Assembly: GCA_020428115.1 (NCBI GenBank)
Contig: JAGQNJ010000014.1
Span: 1-16,777, forward strand
DNA: 16,777 bases
Reading direction: 5' to 3'
Source: Candidatus Saccharimonadota bacterium
Lineage (GTDB): Bacteria; Patescibacteriota; Saccharimonadia; Saccharimonadales; JAGQNJ01
Under the pieces are notes generated by a model. The model was not told the DNA's origin and searched no databases. It worked only from the letters and a program-made list of their open reading frames with translations. Position numbers and translations under genes: made by a program. How positions within the stretch are numbered: the first letter of the stretch is position 1; each line of letters begins with the position of its first letter. Shown piece by piece: positions 8,203 through 13,818 of the stretch.

Positions 8203-8850
8203 TTATTGACCGTGGGGAATCAGTTCAACCCCTTTAGCGCAATAGCCTTCGGAATCACTTAGGCAGTCTTCTGGTGAAAATGTTGGCAATGGTTCAAGAA
8301 TGACAGCATTGTGAGGGATGCGAGCATCATCAAACTTAGCAAGTGTTTGGTTTCGTTGCCACCCATTGACTGCTTCAATCCTACGAACGCCAACATCACG
8401 AAGATGATCTGCGGCTGTCATTGAAGTGCCACCAGTTGTACCGACATCTTCAGTTATCAAAGCAAATTTTACCTCGTTATCATCAAGGTATGCTAACGCA
8501 TCTTCATTAAGTTCTACTGCTTTTTTATCTGTTTTTACCGTCTCGAGCGATTGAATCCCAAGCAAGTAACCAACATGGCGAGCAACTCTATTTGCCCCAT
8601 TAGCAATGCCAACCACAACATCTGGGCGCCGATTCGGATACATCTCCTTAACAGCTCTAGCATAGACTGACATCCAATGAATAAACATATCGGTGCCATC
8701 AAATATCTTGTCAAAATCTAGCTTTCGGCCGTGTGCACCACTAACAAATTCATGGTGTAAATCCTCTGGGTCTAACACTCCCGTTGGGTCACTGTATACT
8801 CGATCTCGAAATTCATCTACATCGTGCTGAAGTCTTTCGCTAAAAGCCAT
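8203..8850 (-). CDS. pyrE: Orotate phosphoribosyltransferase-like protein
   Basis: OPRT joins orotate to PRPP to give OMP. The 215-residue protein has the PRPP-binding signature of type I phosphoribosyltransferases at about 130-142 (ALITEDVGTTGGTS), an OPRT-like start of the fold (FVSGAHGRKLDFD, matching F-x-SG-x-H-x-x-x-Y-x-D), and VVGIANGANRVARHVGYLLG before the core. The C-terminus (CAKGVELIPHG) also resembles OPRT. The flexible catalytic loop with K-x-x-x-x-HG is not obvious, so another orotate- or purine-type PRTase is possible. The neighbour pyrF supports OPRT. AGGGGG stands just before the ATG. The spacer to pyrF is two bases. Confidence 0.8.
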   Translation of the reverse strand: MAFSERLQHDVDEFRDRVYSDPTGVLDPEDLHHEFVSGAHGRKLDFDKIFDGTDMFIHWMSVYARAVKEMYPNRRPDVVVGIANGANRVARHVGYLLGIQSLETVKTDKKAVELNEDALAYLDDNEVKFALITEDVGTTGGTSMTAADHLRDVGVRRIEAVNGWQRNQTLAKFDDARIPHNAVILEPLPTFSPEDCLSDSEGYCAKGVELIPHGQ

Positions 8851-8852
8851 AC

Positions 8853-9680
8853 TTACCCCCTGTGCAGCCTGTTTGTGAGACCCTTTTCAACTTCCGCGCT
8901 AATTTTTTGGGCAGCCTCTGCTTTTGTAATTCCGTAGTCCGCAGCTTTGTTAATCCCCCCACCAACGACCACGAAATCCGCACCAGCCTCTATGGCTTGT
9001 GTGGCATTTGTAGTACGCTTTTGGTCACCTTCTTTCTTAGCATGATCTGGGGTAATTCCCGGATTCACAACAAGCAGTGAGTCAAAGTTACTATTAGCAC
9101 GGATAGCTTCGGTTTCTAGCGGTGAGCAAACAATACCGGTCAGACCAGCATCAAGCGCCATATGGGTAAATTCTACGACCTTTTTCTTAATACCGTCTTC
9201 ATCTTCTTTTGGAATACCAAAGATTGAGAAGCAGTCCTCGGCATCAAGTGAGGTTAGAACCGTAATACCTAGAACACCACCCAAACGCCCACTTGCCTGT
9301 CGCTTGAATGCGTCTCGCTGGTCATTGCGCCCTTCCTCAGCTCCTTTGACGGCAGCCTCCAGCATAGCCTGACCACCACCAGCGTGTACGGTTACTAAAG
9401 AAGCTCCGGCCAATGTTGCTTCGCGAACACTCAATTCAACAGTTCGAGGAATATCATGAAATTTAGAATCCAACATAGTAAATTGTCCTGTAGATCCCAA
9501 CTGGTCTACGGCAAAATCTGCCCCTGGTCGAACATGAGCTGAATTTGTTTTTCCTAACCCTGTATACGGCCCTACTTCCTCCGCGGTAGCCATAATCTGG
9601 TCCCACTCCATACCATCATAGGCAACGATAATCCGGTCGCTTGCCTCGGTAAGCTGCTCCCTAAATTCTGATCCCGTCAT
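8853..9680 (-). CDS. pyrF: Orotidine 5'-phosphate decarboxylase
   Basis: OMP decarboxylase makes UMP, the last step of pyrimidine synthesis. The 275 residues carry the catalytic set with the expected spacing: D22 in VAYDGMEWD, K44 in GLGKTNSAHV, and D71, K73 and D76 in MLDSKFHDIPRTVE. Later barrel strands are VCSPLETEAIR and VVNPGITPDH. At the end of the barrel the phosphate-gripping arginine of the usual VVGRPI is absent; the protein has VVVGGGINKAADYG (about 237-250). The start has an excellent ribosome binding site, AGGAGGG. pyrE follows two bases later in the same transcript. No other pyrimidine gene is in the window. Confidence 0.88.
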   Translation of the reverse strand: MTGSEFREQLTEASDRIIVAYDGMEWDQIMATAEEVGPYTGLGKTNSAHVRPGADFAVDQLGSTGQFTMLDSKFHDIPRTVELSVREATLAGASLVTVHAGGGQAMLEAAVKGAEEGRNDQRDAFKRQASGRLGGVLGITVLTSLDAEDCFSIFGIPKEDEDGIKKKVVEFTHMALDAGLTGIVCSPLETEAIRANSNFDSLLVVNPGITPDHAKKEGDQKRTTNATQAIEAGADFVVVGGGINKAADYGITKAEAAQKISAEVEKGLTNRLHRG

Positions 9681-9703
9681 TTTTACCCTCCTAAAGTTTC
9701 ATT

Positions 9704-9726
9704 AATAAGTCAATGATACACTTATT
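9704..9726. promoter_or_regulatory. Operator-like inverted repeat over the pyrF promoter
   Basis: AATAAGT and ACTTATT are perfect seven-base inverted arms separated by nine bases, with centres 16 bases apart, a spacing typical of dimeric helix-turn-helix operators. The repeat covers the predicted -10 box and the start point of the pyrFE transcript. Regulation by a repressor is inference; in RNA the arms could also form a weak hairpin. Confidence 0.5.
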
Positions 9727-9741
9727 GTTTTTTATAACCAA
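9713..9741 (-). promoter_or_regulatory. Promoter of pyrF-pyrE
   Basis: On the minus strand TTGGTT at 9741-9736 and TATCAT at 9718-9713 are separated by 17 bases. TATCAT fits the -10 consensus at five of six positions and TTGGTT matches the first three of the -35 box. The transcript would have a leader of about 26 bases containing AGGAGGG. The 135-base gap after the trehalase-like gene is otherwise without an obvious terminator. Confidence 0.55.
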
Positions 9742-9815
9742 AAGCGTTACCGCCAGATTGACCGTTAAATTCTCGAGTGCGGCCAACACTGCAATGCGCC
9801 AAGGGCTAACGGGAT

Positions 9816-11078
9816 TTAGTGGTCTATGTATTCGCGGCAGAGTCGTTCAAAAATGGCGTTAGTCCAGCCAAACCCAATCTGTGATGGATACACTCCCTTG
9901 AGCGGCGGTTTATTAGGCTGTACCACGTTGTACTTCTCGATAAATACGCCGTGCACATTGAACCATTCTAGATTTGTCTTGAGCCACTTCATAGCGATAC
10001 GCTGCGCGTCAGCGTGGTAGCCGTAACGCTGCAAACCTTTTATCACCATAAAGTGCAGTGGCGCCCAGCCGTTTGGATAAGCCCACTGTGTTGGAATCGA
10101 ACCGGGTATCAGCTGGCTAAGTGGCTGGTTGTCCGTTGTCGCCAGACCGCCTTTGTTCTCAAACCGGCGCAAAGCCTTCACCAGTTTGGCTGCACGTGCC
10201 TCATCAACCATGCCCGCCCACAGCGGGAAAAACCCTGCCAAACTACTCACGCCGCCCCGCTTTTCTTTCACGAAGTTATAGTCGTAGTAAAAGTCCCGCG
10301 ACTCACTCCACATCAGTTCATCAATTAGCTGCTTGCGCTTTGCGGCCTTATCAAGCCACTCATCAGCCACCTTTTTGTTGCCAAATATCGTTTCTGCACG
10401 AGCAAAATCTGTCTCGTATTTATAGAGCAAGCAGTTCAAATCAATCGGCAAAAAGTTCAGTGCTTTGCGGTCAAATCGTGGTGTCATGTCCCAGCCACTC
10501 TCTGCTTCCGCTAGATCATGCAACATATTGATGTCGTAGTAGCGGCTCAGCCCCCGATACACTTGGCGCCAATTTGGCTTGCCCTTGCCCATCCACACCG
10601 TCTCGTACTCGTTTTGTGCTATAGCCATGGCTTGCTCAAGCCACTCTTTTGTCGGCTGGTAGGTGTCGTACACATCAAAAATAAAGGCGGTCAATAGTGG
10701 TGGCTGTGAGCGCCCCATCAGATAGGTTCGTGAAGCGTTCGGGATAATATGGAACCGCTTCTCGACAGCCAGCAAGTTTTCGAGTATGCCCGTAACCAGT
10801 TCCTGGTGGTGGCGATCAAGCATACCCTGAACCATAAAGTAGCTATCCCAGTAATACATCTCGTTAAAATCAAACGGGTGCCCTTCTTCATATGCTGGCA
10901 CAAGATAGGGGTACGGCAACCCAAGCAATGTCTCGTCGTCATCTGGGTGGAATCGCTTCAGCTTGGTCCAATAATGCTCGATATACCGCCTCGCATGATG
11001 TACGTCATGAGGGGTTAGTGCGTATTCTTGCCCAAAGGGTAGAACCTTTTTTGCGGCATGTTTTGCTCTTTCTAACAT
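9816..11078 (-). CDS. GH37 trehalase-like glycoside hydrolase
   Basis: Trehalases of family GH37 split trehalose into two glucoses through an (alpha/alpha)6 barrel. The 420 residues contain NEMYYWDSYFM (about 72-82), IPNASRTYLMGRSQPP (about 112-126), SGWD with the likely catalytic acid D197, QWAYPNGWAP (331-340), IEKYNV with the likely base E381, and GFGWTNAIF (402-410). There is no signal peptide, so it is probably cytoplasmic. Several substrate-contact positions differ from classical trehalases: PGGRF is missing, the segment carrying the R-x-E pair before the catalytic Asp is shortened, and QWD-x-P has become QWAYP. Substrate may therefore not be plain trehalose. The gene stands alone, with TTGACT-N18-TACACT upstream and only nine bases between box and ATG. 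Confidence 0.86.
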   Translation of the reverse strand: MLERAKHAAKKVLPFGQEYALTPHDVHHARRYIEHYWTKLKRFHPDDDETLLGLPYPYLVPAYEEGHPFDFNEMYYWDSYFMVQGMLDRHHQELVTGILENLLAVEKRFHIIPNASRTYLMGRSQPPLLTAFIFDVYDTYQPTKEWLEQAMAIAQNEYETVWMGKGKPNWRQVYRGLSRYYDINMLHDLAEAESGWDMTPRFDRKALNFLPIDLNCLLYKYETDFARAETIFGNKKVADEWLDKAAKRKQLIDELMWSESRDFYYDYNFVKEKRGGVSSLAGFFPLWAGMVDEARAAKLVKALRRFENKGGLATTDNQPLSQLIPGSIPTQWAYPNGWAPLHFMVIKGLQRYGYHADAQRIAMKWLKTNLEWFNVHGVFIEKYNVVQPNKPPLKGVYPSQIGFGWTNAIFERLCREYIDH

Positions 11079-11087
11079 GTAACTACT

Positions 11088-11117
11088 AGTGTATCTGGCG
11101 CAAGCTCAAGCAGTCAA
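11088..11117 (-). promoter_or_regulatory. Promoter of the trehalase-like gene
   Basis: TTGACT at 11117-11112 (five of six -35 positions) and TACACT at 11093-11088 (four of six) are 18 bases apart on the minus strand. Transcription would start about three bases before the ATG at 11078, so the message is nearly leaderless and has no ribosome binding site. Confidence 0.5.
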
Positions 11118-11119
11118 AT

Positions 11120-11148
11120 ACAACAAAAAATAAGCACTTGGTTATTGA
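11120..11148 (-). terminator. Repeat element copy A, probable terminator of the gene ending at 11196
   Basis: On the minus strand an AATAA/TTATT pairing leads into a run of six T (CTTATTTTTTG). The stem is AT-rich and weak. The sequence is 26 of 29 positions identical to copy B at 11760-11787, the first 16 plus-strand bases being the same. Both copies follow a gene and lie about 45 bases before the next start codon. Confidence 0.4.
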
Positions 11149-11195
11149 ACGACGGGGGAAGAACTTACGTATTACCTGAGTGTATGTGCCCTATA

Positions 11196-11714
11196 CTAAT
11201 CATGATCAATATAGATAACGATATTATCACCAAAGCAATATTCAACCTCGTGTTCTAGTGACGTATCATCATTCCTAAATATCATGGTGTAGGCATCGCC
11301 TGGACCGATGCTGACCTGGGTGTGTGCTGCCTCTAGCTCTGGGTGAGCAAACCGTACATCTTTGAAGCCAGCTAGGGTTAATAGGCTTCTTGAGCCTTCA
11401 AATATGTCTTGATGCATCGGAAGAATAGGGGCATCGCCGAGGTTCATTATTGATACCCTGGTTGACATATAACTAACTCCAGCAAACTTTAATATTGCGT
11501 CGGCGCACCTCGTGAATGCTTCTGGCAGCGTACTATCCTGCTTGTATTCGTCTAGATATATCTCCCATATAAAATCTGACCTTGGCTTTGCGATTTGTTT
11601 ATCTATCAGTTCAAGGACACTGACCGCGCCCAGTTTAGCCGTTTCTTCATCTACTAGATGTTCTTGTACTAAAACATCGGGTAATAGCTGAACCTTATCA
11701 TATCCCTTTTTCAT
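11196..11714 (-). CDS. Hypothetical protein with possible Fe/2-oxoglutarate-type beta-helix fold
   Basis: I do not recognise a named family. The C-terminal half has the order expected of a double-stranded beta-helix oxygenase: PMHQDIFEGSRSLLTL with an H-x-D pair (about H101 and D103), then VSIGPGDAYTMIFR, the usual PGD turn, then SLEHEVEY with a candidate third ligand at about H155, and a final strand NIVIYID. The N-terminal half is helical (LPDVLVQEHLVDEETAKLG). No arginine for 2-oxoglutarate binding is clear at the usual place, so it could also be a cupin-type or non-catalytic relative. Two ATG codons are adjacent; the second (11714) is favoured because GATACT ends seven bases before it and no ribosome binding site exists. 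It stands as a single gene. Confidence 0.7.
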   Translation of the reverse strand: MKKGYDKVQLLPDVLVQEHLVDEETAKLGAVSVLELIDKQIAKPRSDFIWEIYLDEYKQDSTLPEAFTRCADAILKFAGVSYMSTRVSIMNLGDAPILPMHQDIFEGSRSLLTLAGFKDVRFAHPELEAAHTQVSIGPGDAYTMIFRNDDTSLEHEVEYCFGDNIVIYIDHD

Positions 11715-11721
11715 CATGAAA

Positions 11722-11751
11722 AGTATCGCACTCTGGACATTCTAGATGCAA
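11722..11751 (-). promoter_or_regulatory. Weak promoter of the 173-residue unknown gene
   Basis: TTGCAT at 11751-11746 and GATACT at 11727-11722 are 18 bases apart on the minus strand. Transcription would begin within a base or two of the second ATG. Match quality is moderate (TTG of the -35; four of six of the -10). Confidence 0.38.
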
Positions 11752-11759
11752 GCATGAGC

Positions 11760-11790
11760 ACAACAAAAAATAAGCCCTGATTATTGAGGG
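11760..11790 (-). terminator. Repeat element copy B, probable intrinsic terminator after the 99-residue gene
   Basis: On the minus strand CCCT and AGGG can pair across an eight-base loop and are followed by CTTATTTTTTG, a T-rich tail. The stem is short, four base pairs plus an outer A-U. It lies 17 bases after the stop at 11807 and is nearly identical in sequence to copy A. Confidence 0.48.
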
Positions 11791-11806
11791 TTAATGGAGA
11801 ATTTAC

Positions 11807-12106
11807 TTATGTAGCAGGCTCTGGTGGCAGAGGTTCTTCCCAAGTGCGTAGCTGCATCTCGGTAGCAAGTCGTGTTAAAAAGTCTAAATCAGACAGCTCG
11901 CAACCATCTCTATTCATTCGATCTTCAAATGCTTCGAACGCACTTGTTACAGACTCTTCCATCTTAACAACGCTAACCAAATCGCCTCGCACGGTACATG
12001 CAACAATAGCTGGAAGGGATACTGCGGTAAGCTCTGCAGCTATAGAAAACCTTTTGTCGCAAGCCTCACGGGTAGGACCAGTACAGTTAGCACATCTATC
12101 AATCAT
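11807..12106 (-). CDS. Small CxxC hypothetical protein, 99 residues
   Basis: No family is recognised. From ATG 12106 it begins MIDRCANCTGPTREACDKR, with three cysteines within 12 residues (C5, C8 and C16) that could bind a metal, then a short hydrophobic beta-like stretch (AAELTAVSLPAIVAC) and an acidic helical C-terminus. A TAAAAT box ends exactly six bases before this ATG with TTGTCA 16 bases further up, so the message would start on the codon. The alternative ATG at 12112 would directly abut the box. The promoter and a following terminator-like element argue that this is a real single gene. Confidence 0.62.
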   Translation of the reverse strand: MIDRCANCTGPTREACDKRFSIAAELTAVSLPAIVACTVRGDLVSVVKMEESVTSAFEAFEDRMNRDGCELSDLDFLTRLATEMQLRTWEEPLPPEPAT

Positions 12107-12112
12107 GCGCAT

Positions 12113-12140
12113 ATTTTAACATAAAATATTGAAATGACAA
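12113..12140 (-). promoter_or_regulatory. Promoter of the CxxC small gene
   Basis: TTGTCA (12140-12135) and TAAAAT (12118-12113) are separated by 16 bases on the minus strand, matching four or five of six positions in each box. The predicted start point is the A of ATG 12106, which makes the transcript leaderless. Confidence 0.55.
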
Positions 12141-12225
12141 TAACATACATGGTGCTGTCAAAATGGCCAACATAAAAAGCCAAAGATTCGTGCAACAAGC
12201 CAATTGTTCTCTGTAGTTTGGCCTG
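12141..12225. other. Gene-free spacer between tmRNA and the CxxC gene
   Basis: I see no coding frame here. The stretch contains several GCCAA/TTGGC units, including GGCCAA at 12165-12170 and TTGGCC at 12218-12223, which are complementary but 47 bases apart. On the minus strand a TTTGGCTTTTTATG segment occurs without a strong stem before it, so tmRNA termination here is possible but not shown. Confidence 0.4.
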
Positions 12226-12251
12226 CCATACGAAGCCTTGGCGAAGTATGG
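12226..12251. repeat. Palindromic element fused to the tmRNA 3' end
   Basis: CCATAC and GTATGG are perfect outer arms; inside them are GAA, then GCC-TT-GGC, then GAA again, so the whole 26-base unit is symmetric apart from the two GAA segments. The last three bases of one arm are the CCA of the tmRNA itself. On the RNA strand the arms could form a hairpin that includes the CCA before processing. It may be a 3' processing or termination signal, or a dispersed repeat or insertion target. Confidence 0.6.
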
Positions 12252-12637
12252 TGGAGCTGGTGGGTATTGCACCCACGTCCGCGGGATTATCTTGATTGGT
12301 CTTCTACAGGCATAGTCTGTTTAAAAAACTTGAGAATAGATCTATAAACAGACAAAACAACCTATTCTGCAGACTCTAGAAGTCTTACTACGTTTAAGGA
12401 GTCAACTTAAGCGTAGGCAACCTTGGATATAACACGCACTTTCACTACAAGGTGTCATGAAAAGCATGGTTGTAAACAATTAAGCTACAACGAGTGCAGG
12501 CTGTGGGAACAAACGCTCCTTTAGCTCTGCAATCAAAGAATCACGATTTGCAATTACTTTGGGTTTACCTATAACGCTGATAAGCGACCTGCTGATCCAA
12601 CCGATAAAGTCCTACGTCGAGCATAAATTTCAGCCCC
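12249..12637 (-). ncRNA. ssrA: tmRNA (transfer-messenger RNA), 389 bases
   Basis: tmRNA frees ribosomes stalled on broken messages and tags the product for proteolysis, working with SmpB. The minus-strand ends pair as a tRNA-Ala-like acceptor stem: GGGGCUG at the 5' end against CAGCUCC before A-CCA, with the hallmark G3-U pair. CUCGACG follows in the D-arm region, as in other tmRNAs. The T-arm is GUGGG/CCCAC with loop UGCAAUA. The resume codon GCA and a 23-codon tag frame ending in UAA are at 12551-12480. The body between tag and T-arm (about 230 bases) should hold the pseudoknots. CCA is encoded. The gene has its own strong promoter. Confidence 0.95.
12480..12551 (-). other. tmRNA tag-peptide reading frame
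   Basis: The frame begins GCA AAU CGU and ends at UAA. The tag is 23 residues long: it begins ANRDSLIAELKER and ends LFPQPALVVA. The beginning AN and the hydrophobic Ala-rich end match known tags recognised by ClpXP-type proteases, but most bacterial tags have 8-15 residues. Confidence 0.9.
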
Positions 12638-12646
12638 GCACGCAGT

Positions 12647-12675
12647 ATTATAGCATACATAAGCAGTTTAGTAAA
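12647..12675 (-). promoter_or_regulatory. Promoter of ssrA
   Basis: TTTACT (12675-12670) and a perfect TATAAT (12652-12647) are 17 bases apart on the minus strand, with TGC before TATAAT as an extended -10. The mature 5' end at 12637 is ten bases after the box, leaving a few bases for RNase P to remove. The -35 box overlaps the marR stop codon. Confidence 0.85.
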
Positions 12676-13102
12676 TAGTCGGGTTTATGCTGTTGTCGAG
12701 AGCTGTAAGGGCATAGTACAACCCCTGTTGCTGTGCCTTACTAAGCTGATCAAACATGCGAGCAAACTGCTTATTGAGCAGCGTGGTGGCCTCACGTAGC
12801 ACCTGCGCCCCCTCTGTTGTCAGGACGACGTACCGTTCACGGCGATTGTCAGGGTTTACAGTGCTGGTCAGTAACCGCATATGTTGCATGAGCTTGATCT
12901 GCCTGCTTACACTTGCCTCTGTCTGGCCTAGTTTGCGAGCGATCTCTTTCTGGGTGACGCCCTCCTTGCTCTCTAGTGCGAGCATGATTTTGAACTGCGA
13001 AAATCCAATTTGCAGGCGTTGTTGCAGCAACTCATCAGACTGGCGGTCCAGGGTAGTAGAGAGGTGGTGAAGTAAAAAGCCGAGGTTTTCTGTGGGTAGC
13101 AT
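12668..13102 (-). CDS. MarR-family transcriptional regulator
   Basis: This is a 144-residue dimeric winged-helix DNA-binding protein. The central helix-turn-helix is VTQKEIARKLGQTEASVSRQIKLM (split here as residues about 49-72), followed by the wing DNRRERYVVLTTEG with the Asp-Arg pair typical of MarR. The flanking helices (about 8-40 and 100-140) form the dimer interface. A strong AGGAGAGG precedes the ATG, unlike most neighbours. It has its own promoter, so it is probably expressed alone. No adjacent efflux or catabolic gene is present to suggest a ligand; its target could be its own promoter or another locus. Confidence 0.92.
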   Translation of the reverse strand: MLPTENLGFLLHHLSTTLDRQSDELLQQRLQIGFSQFKIMLALESKEGVTQKEIARKLGQTEASVSRQIKLMQHMRLLTSTVNPDNRRERYVVLTTEGAQVLREATTLLNKQFARMFDQLSKAQQQGLYYALTALDNSINPTIY

Positions 13103-13119
13103 AAGCGTTTCCTCTCCTT

Positions 13120-13148
13120 ATGCTACGCTCACACACTTAACGCGTCAA
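13120..13148 (-). promoter_or_regulatory. Promoter of the marR-type gene
   Basis: TTGACG (13148-13143, five of six) and TAGCAT (13125-13120, four of six) are separated by exactly 17 bases on the minus strand. The leader is short, about 11 bases, and still holds AGGA before the ATG. Five-base arms AGCGT and ACGCT flank the ribosome binding site and overlap the promoter. Confidence 0.65.
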
Positions 13149-13151
13149 GGG

Positions 13152-13781
13152 TTATGAAGTGTTCCGAAATACATAGTCGCCGAGTGATCGTGCAAATGCC
13201 GCACGGCTTTCGCAATTACTGGGCGTTGGAGATGCAAAGAATGGTTCAATATCAAGCAGCAGACACTCCCCGTTGGAAATCCGATACTGGTTTGGTTCAA
13301 AAATATCAGCGAGAAATGGTAACCCATCGGTCTCACGTGCAAGCACGTACTCGCCCAGTGCTTCGGACAAGTCGTACACTGCTCTTTCGATATTGGGCAT
13401 CTCTGGCAGGCGTTCCTGTGTAATCAATTGATCGAGATTGTCACCCTCGATATATGGCGTGGTTATTTTGAGTCCTTGCTCCGTCCGATATTCATCACTG
13501 CGTATACCAAAAAACTTTGGTATCAACTCAAGACTGTACTGCGCAGAAGGGGTCTGCACACCCAATTGGCCCAGATAGTCTAATTCCGCTTCTAGTTGCT
13601 CTGAAACGCTTGCAAGCGTAGGCTCGTGCCCAAACAGCGCTACCGTTCGTACTGCTCGATCTTCGATTGCCTTTCGCACAAAGCGCTGCACCTGCCCGTC
13701 TACAAGCCGAAGCCATGGCCTATCTAGTGCAACCTGTTCACCAGGAACAGGCATTTCAACGGTTGAACGCGGGGATAGCAT
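13152..13781 (-). CDS. Kinase-fold-like protein (APH/protein kinase type), divergent
   Basis: I know no family name for this 209-residue protein, but its C-terminal half reads like a kinase. YIEGDNLDQLI (110-120) resembles the hinge and first C-lobe helix, LADIFEPN carries D159 and N164 five residues apart as in HRD-x-x-x-x-N, and LLLDIEP carries D177, 18 residues after D159, the same spacing as from the catalytic Asp to the DFG Asp in protein kinase A. FVRKAI (K37) could be the ATP lysine and E64 or E66 the helix-C glutamate. The N-lobe is very short, with no glycine loop. Function could be small-molecule or protein phosphorylation, or a pseudokinase. It follows ksgA but has its own promoter. 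Confidence 0.75.
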   Translation of the reverse strand: MLSPRSTVEMPVPGEQVALDRPWLRLVDGQVQRFVRKAIEDRAVRTVALFGHEPTLASVSEQLEAELDYLGQLGVQTPSAQYSLELIPKFFGIRSDEYRTEQGLKITTPYIEGDNLDQLITQERLPEMPNIERAVYDLSEALGEYVLARETDGLPFLADIFEPNQYRISNGECLLLDIEPFFASPTPSNCESRAAFARSLGDYVFRNTS

Positions 13782-13789
13782 AATGGGGT

Positions 13790-13818
13790 ATTATAACAGA
13801 TTTATCAACTTTTGTCTA
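13790..13818 (-). promoter_or_regulatory. Near-consensus promoter of the kinase-like gene
   Basis: TAGACA (13818-13813, five of six) and TATAAT (13795-13790, perfect) are 17 bases apart on the minus strand. The -35 box lies inside the last codons of ksgA. Only eight bases separate the -10 box from the ATG, giving a leader of about two bases. Confidence 0.75.

Noticed and set aside
12249..12330. A normal tRNA gene ending at 12249
   Set aside because: The T-arm and CCA look like a tRNA end, but the partner of the acceptor stem lies 389 bases away and encloses a tag frame, which identifies tmRNA.
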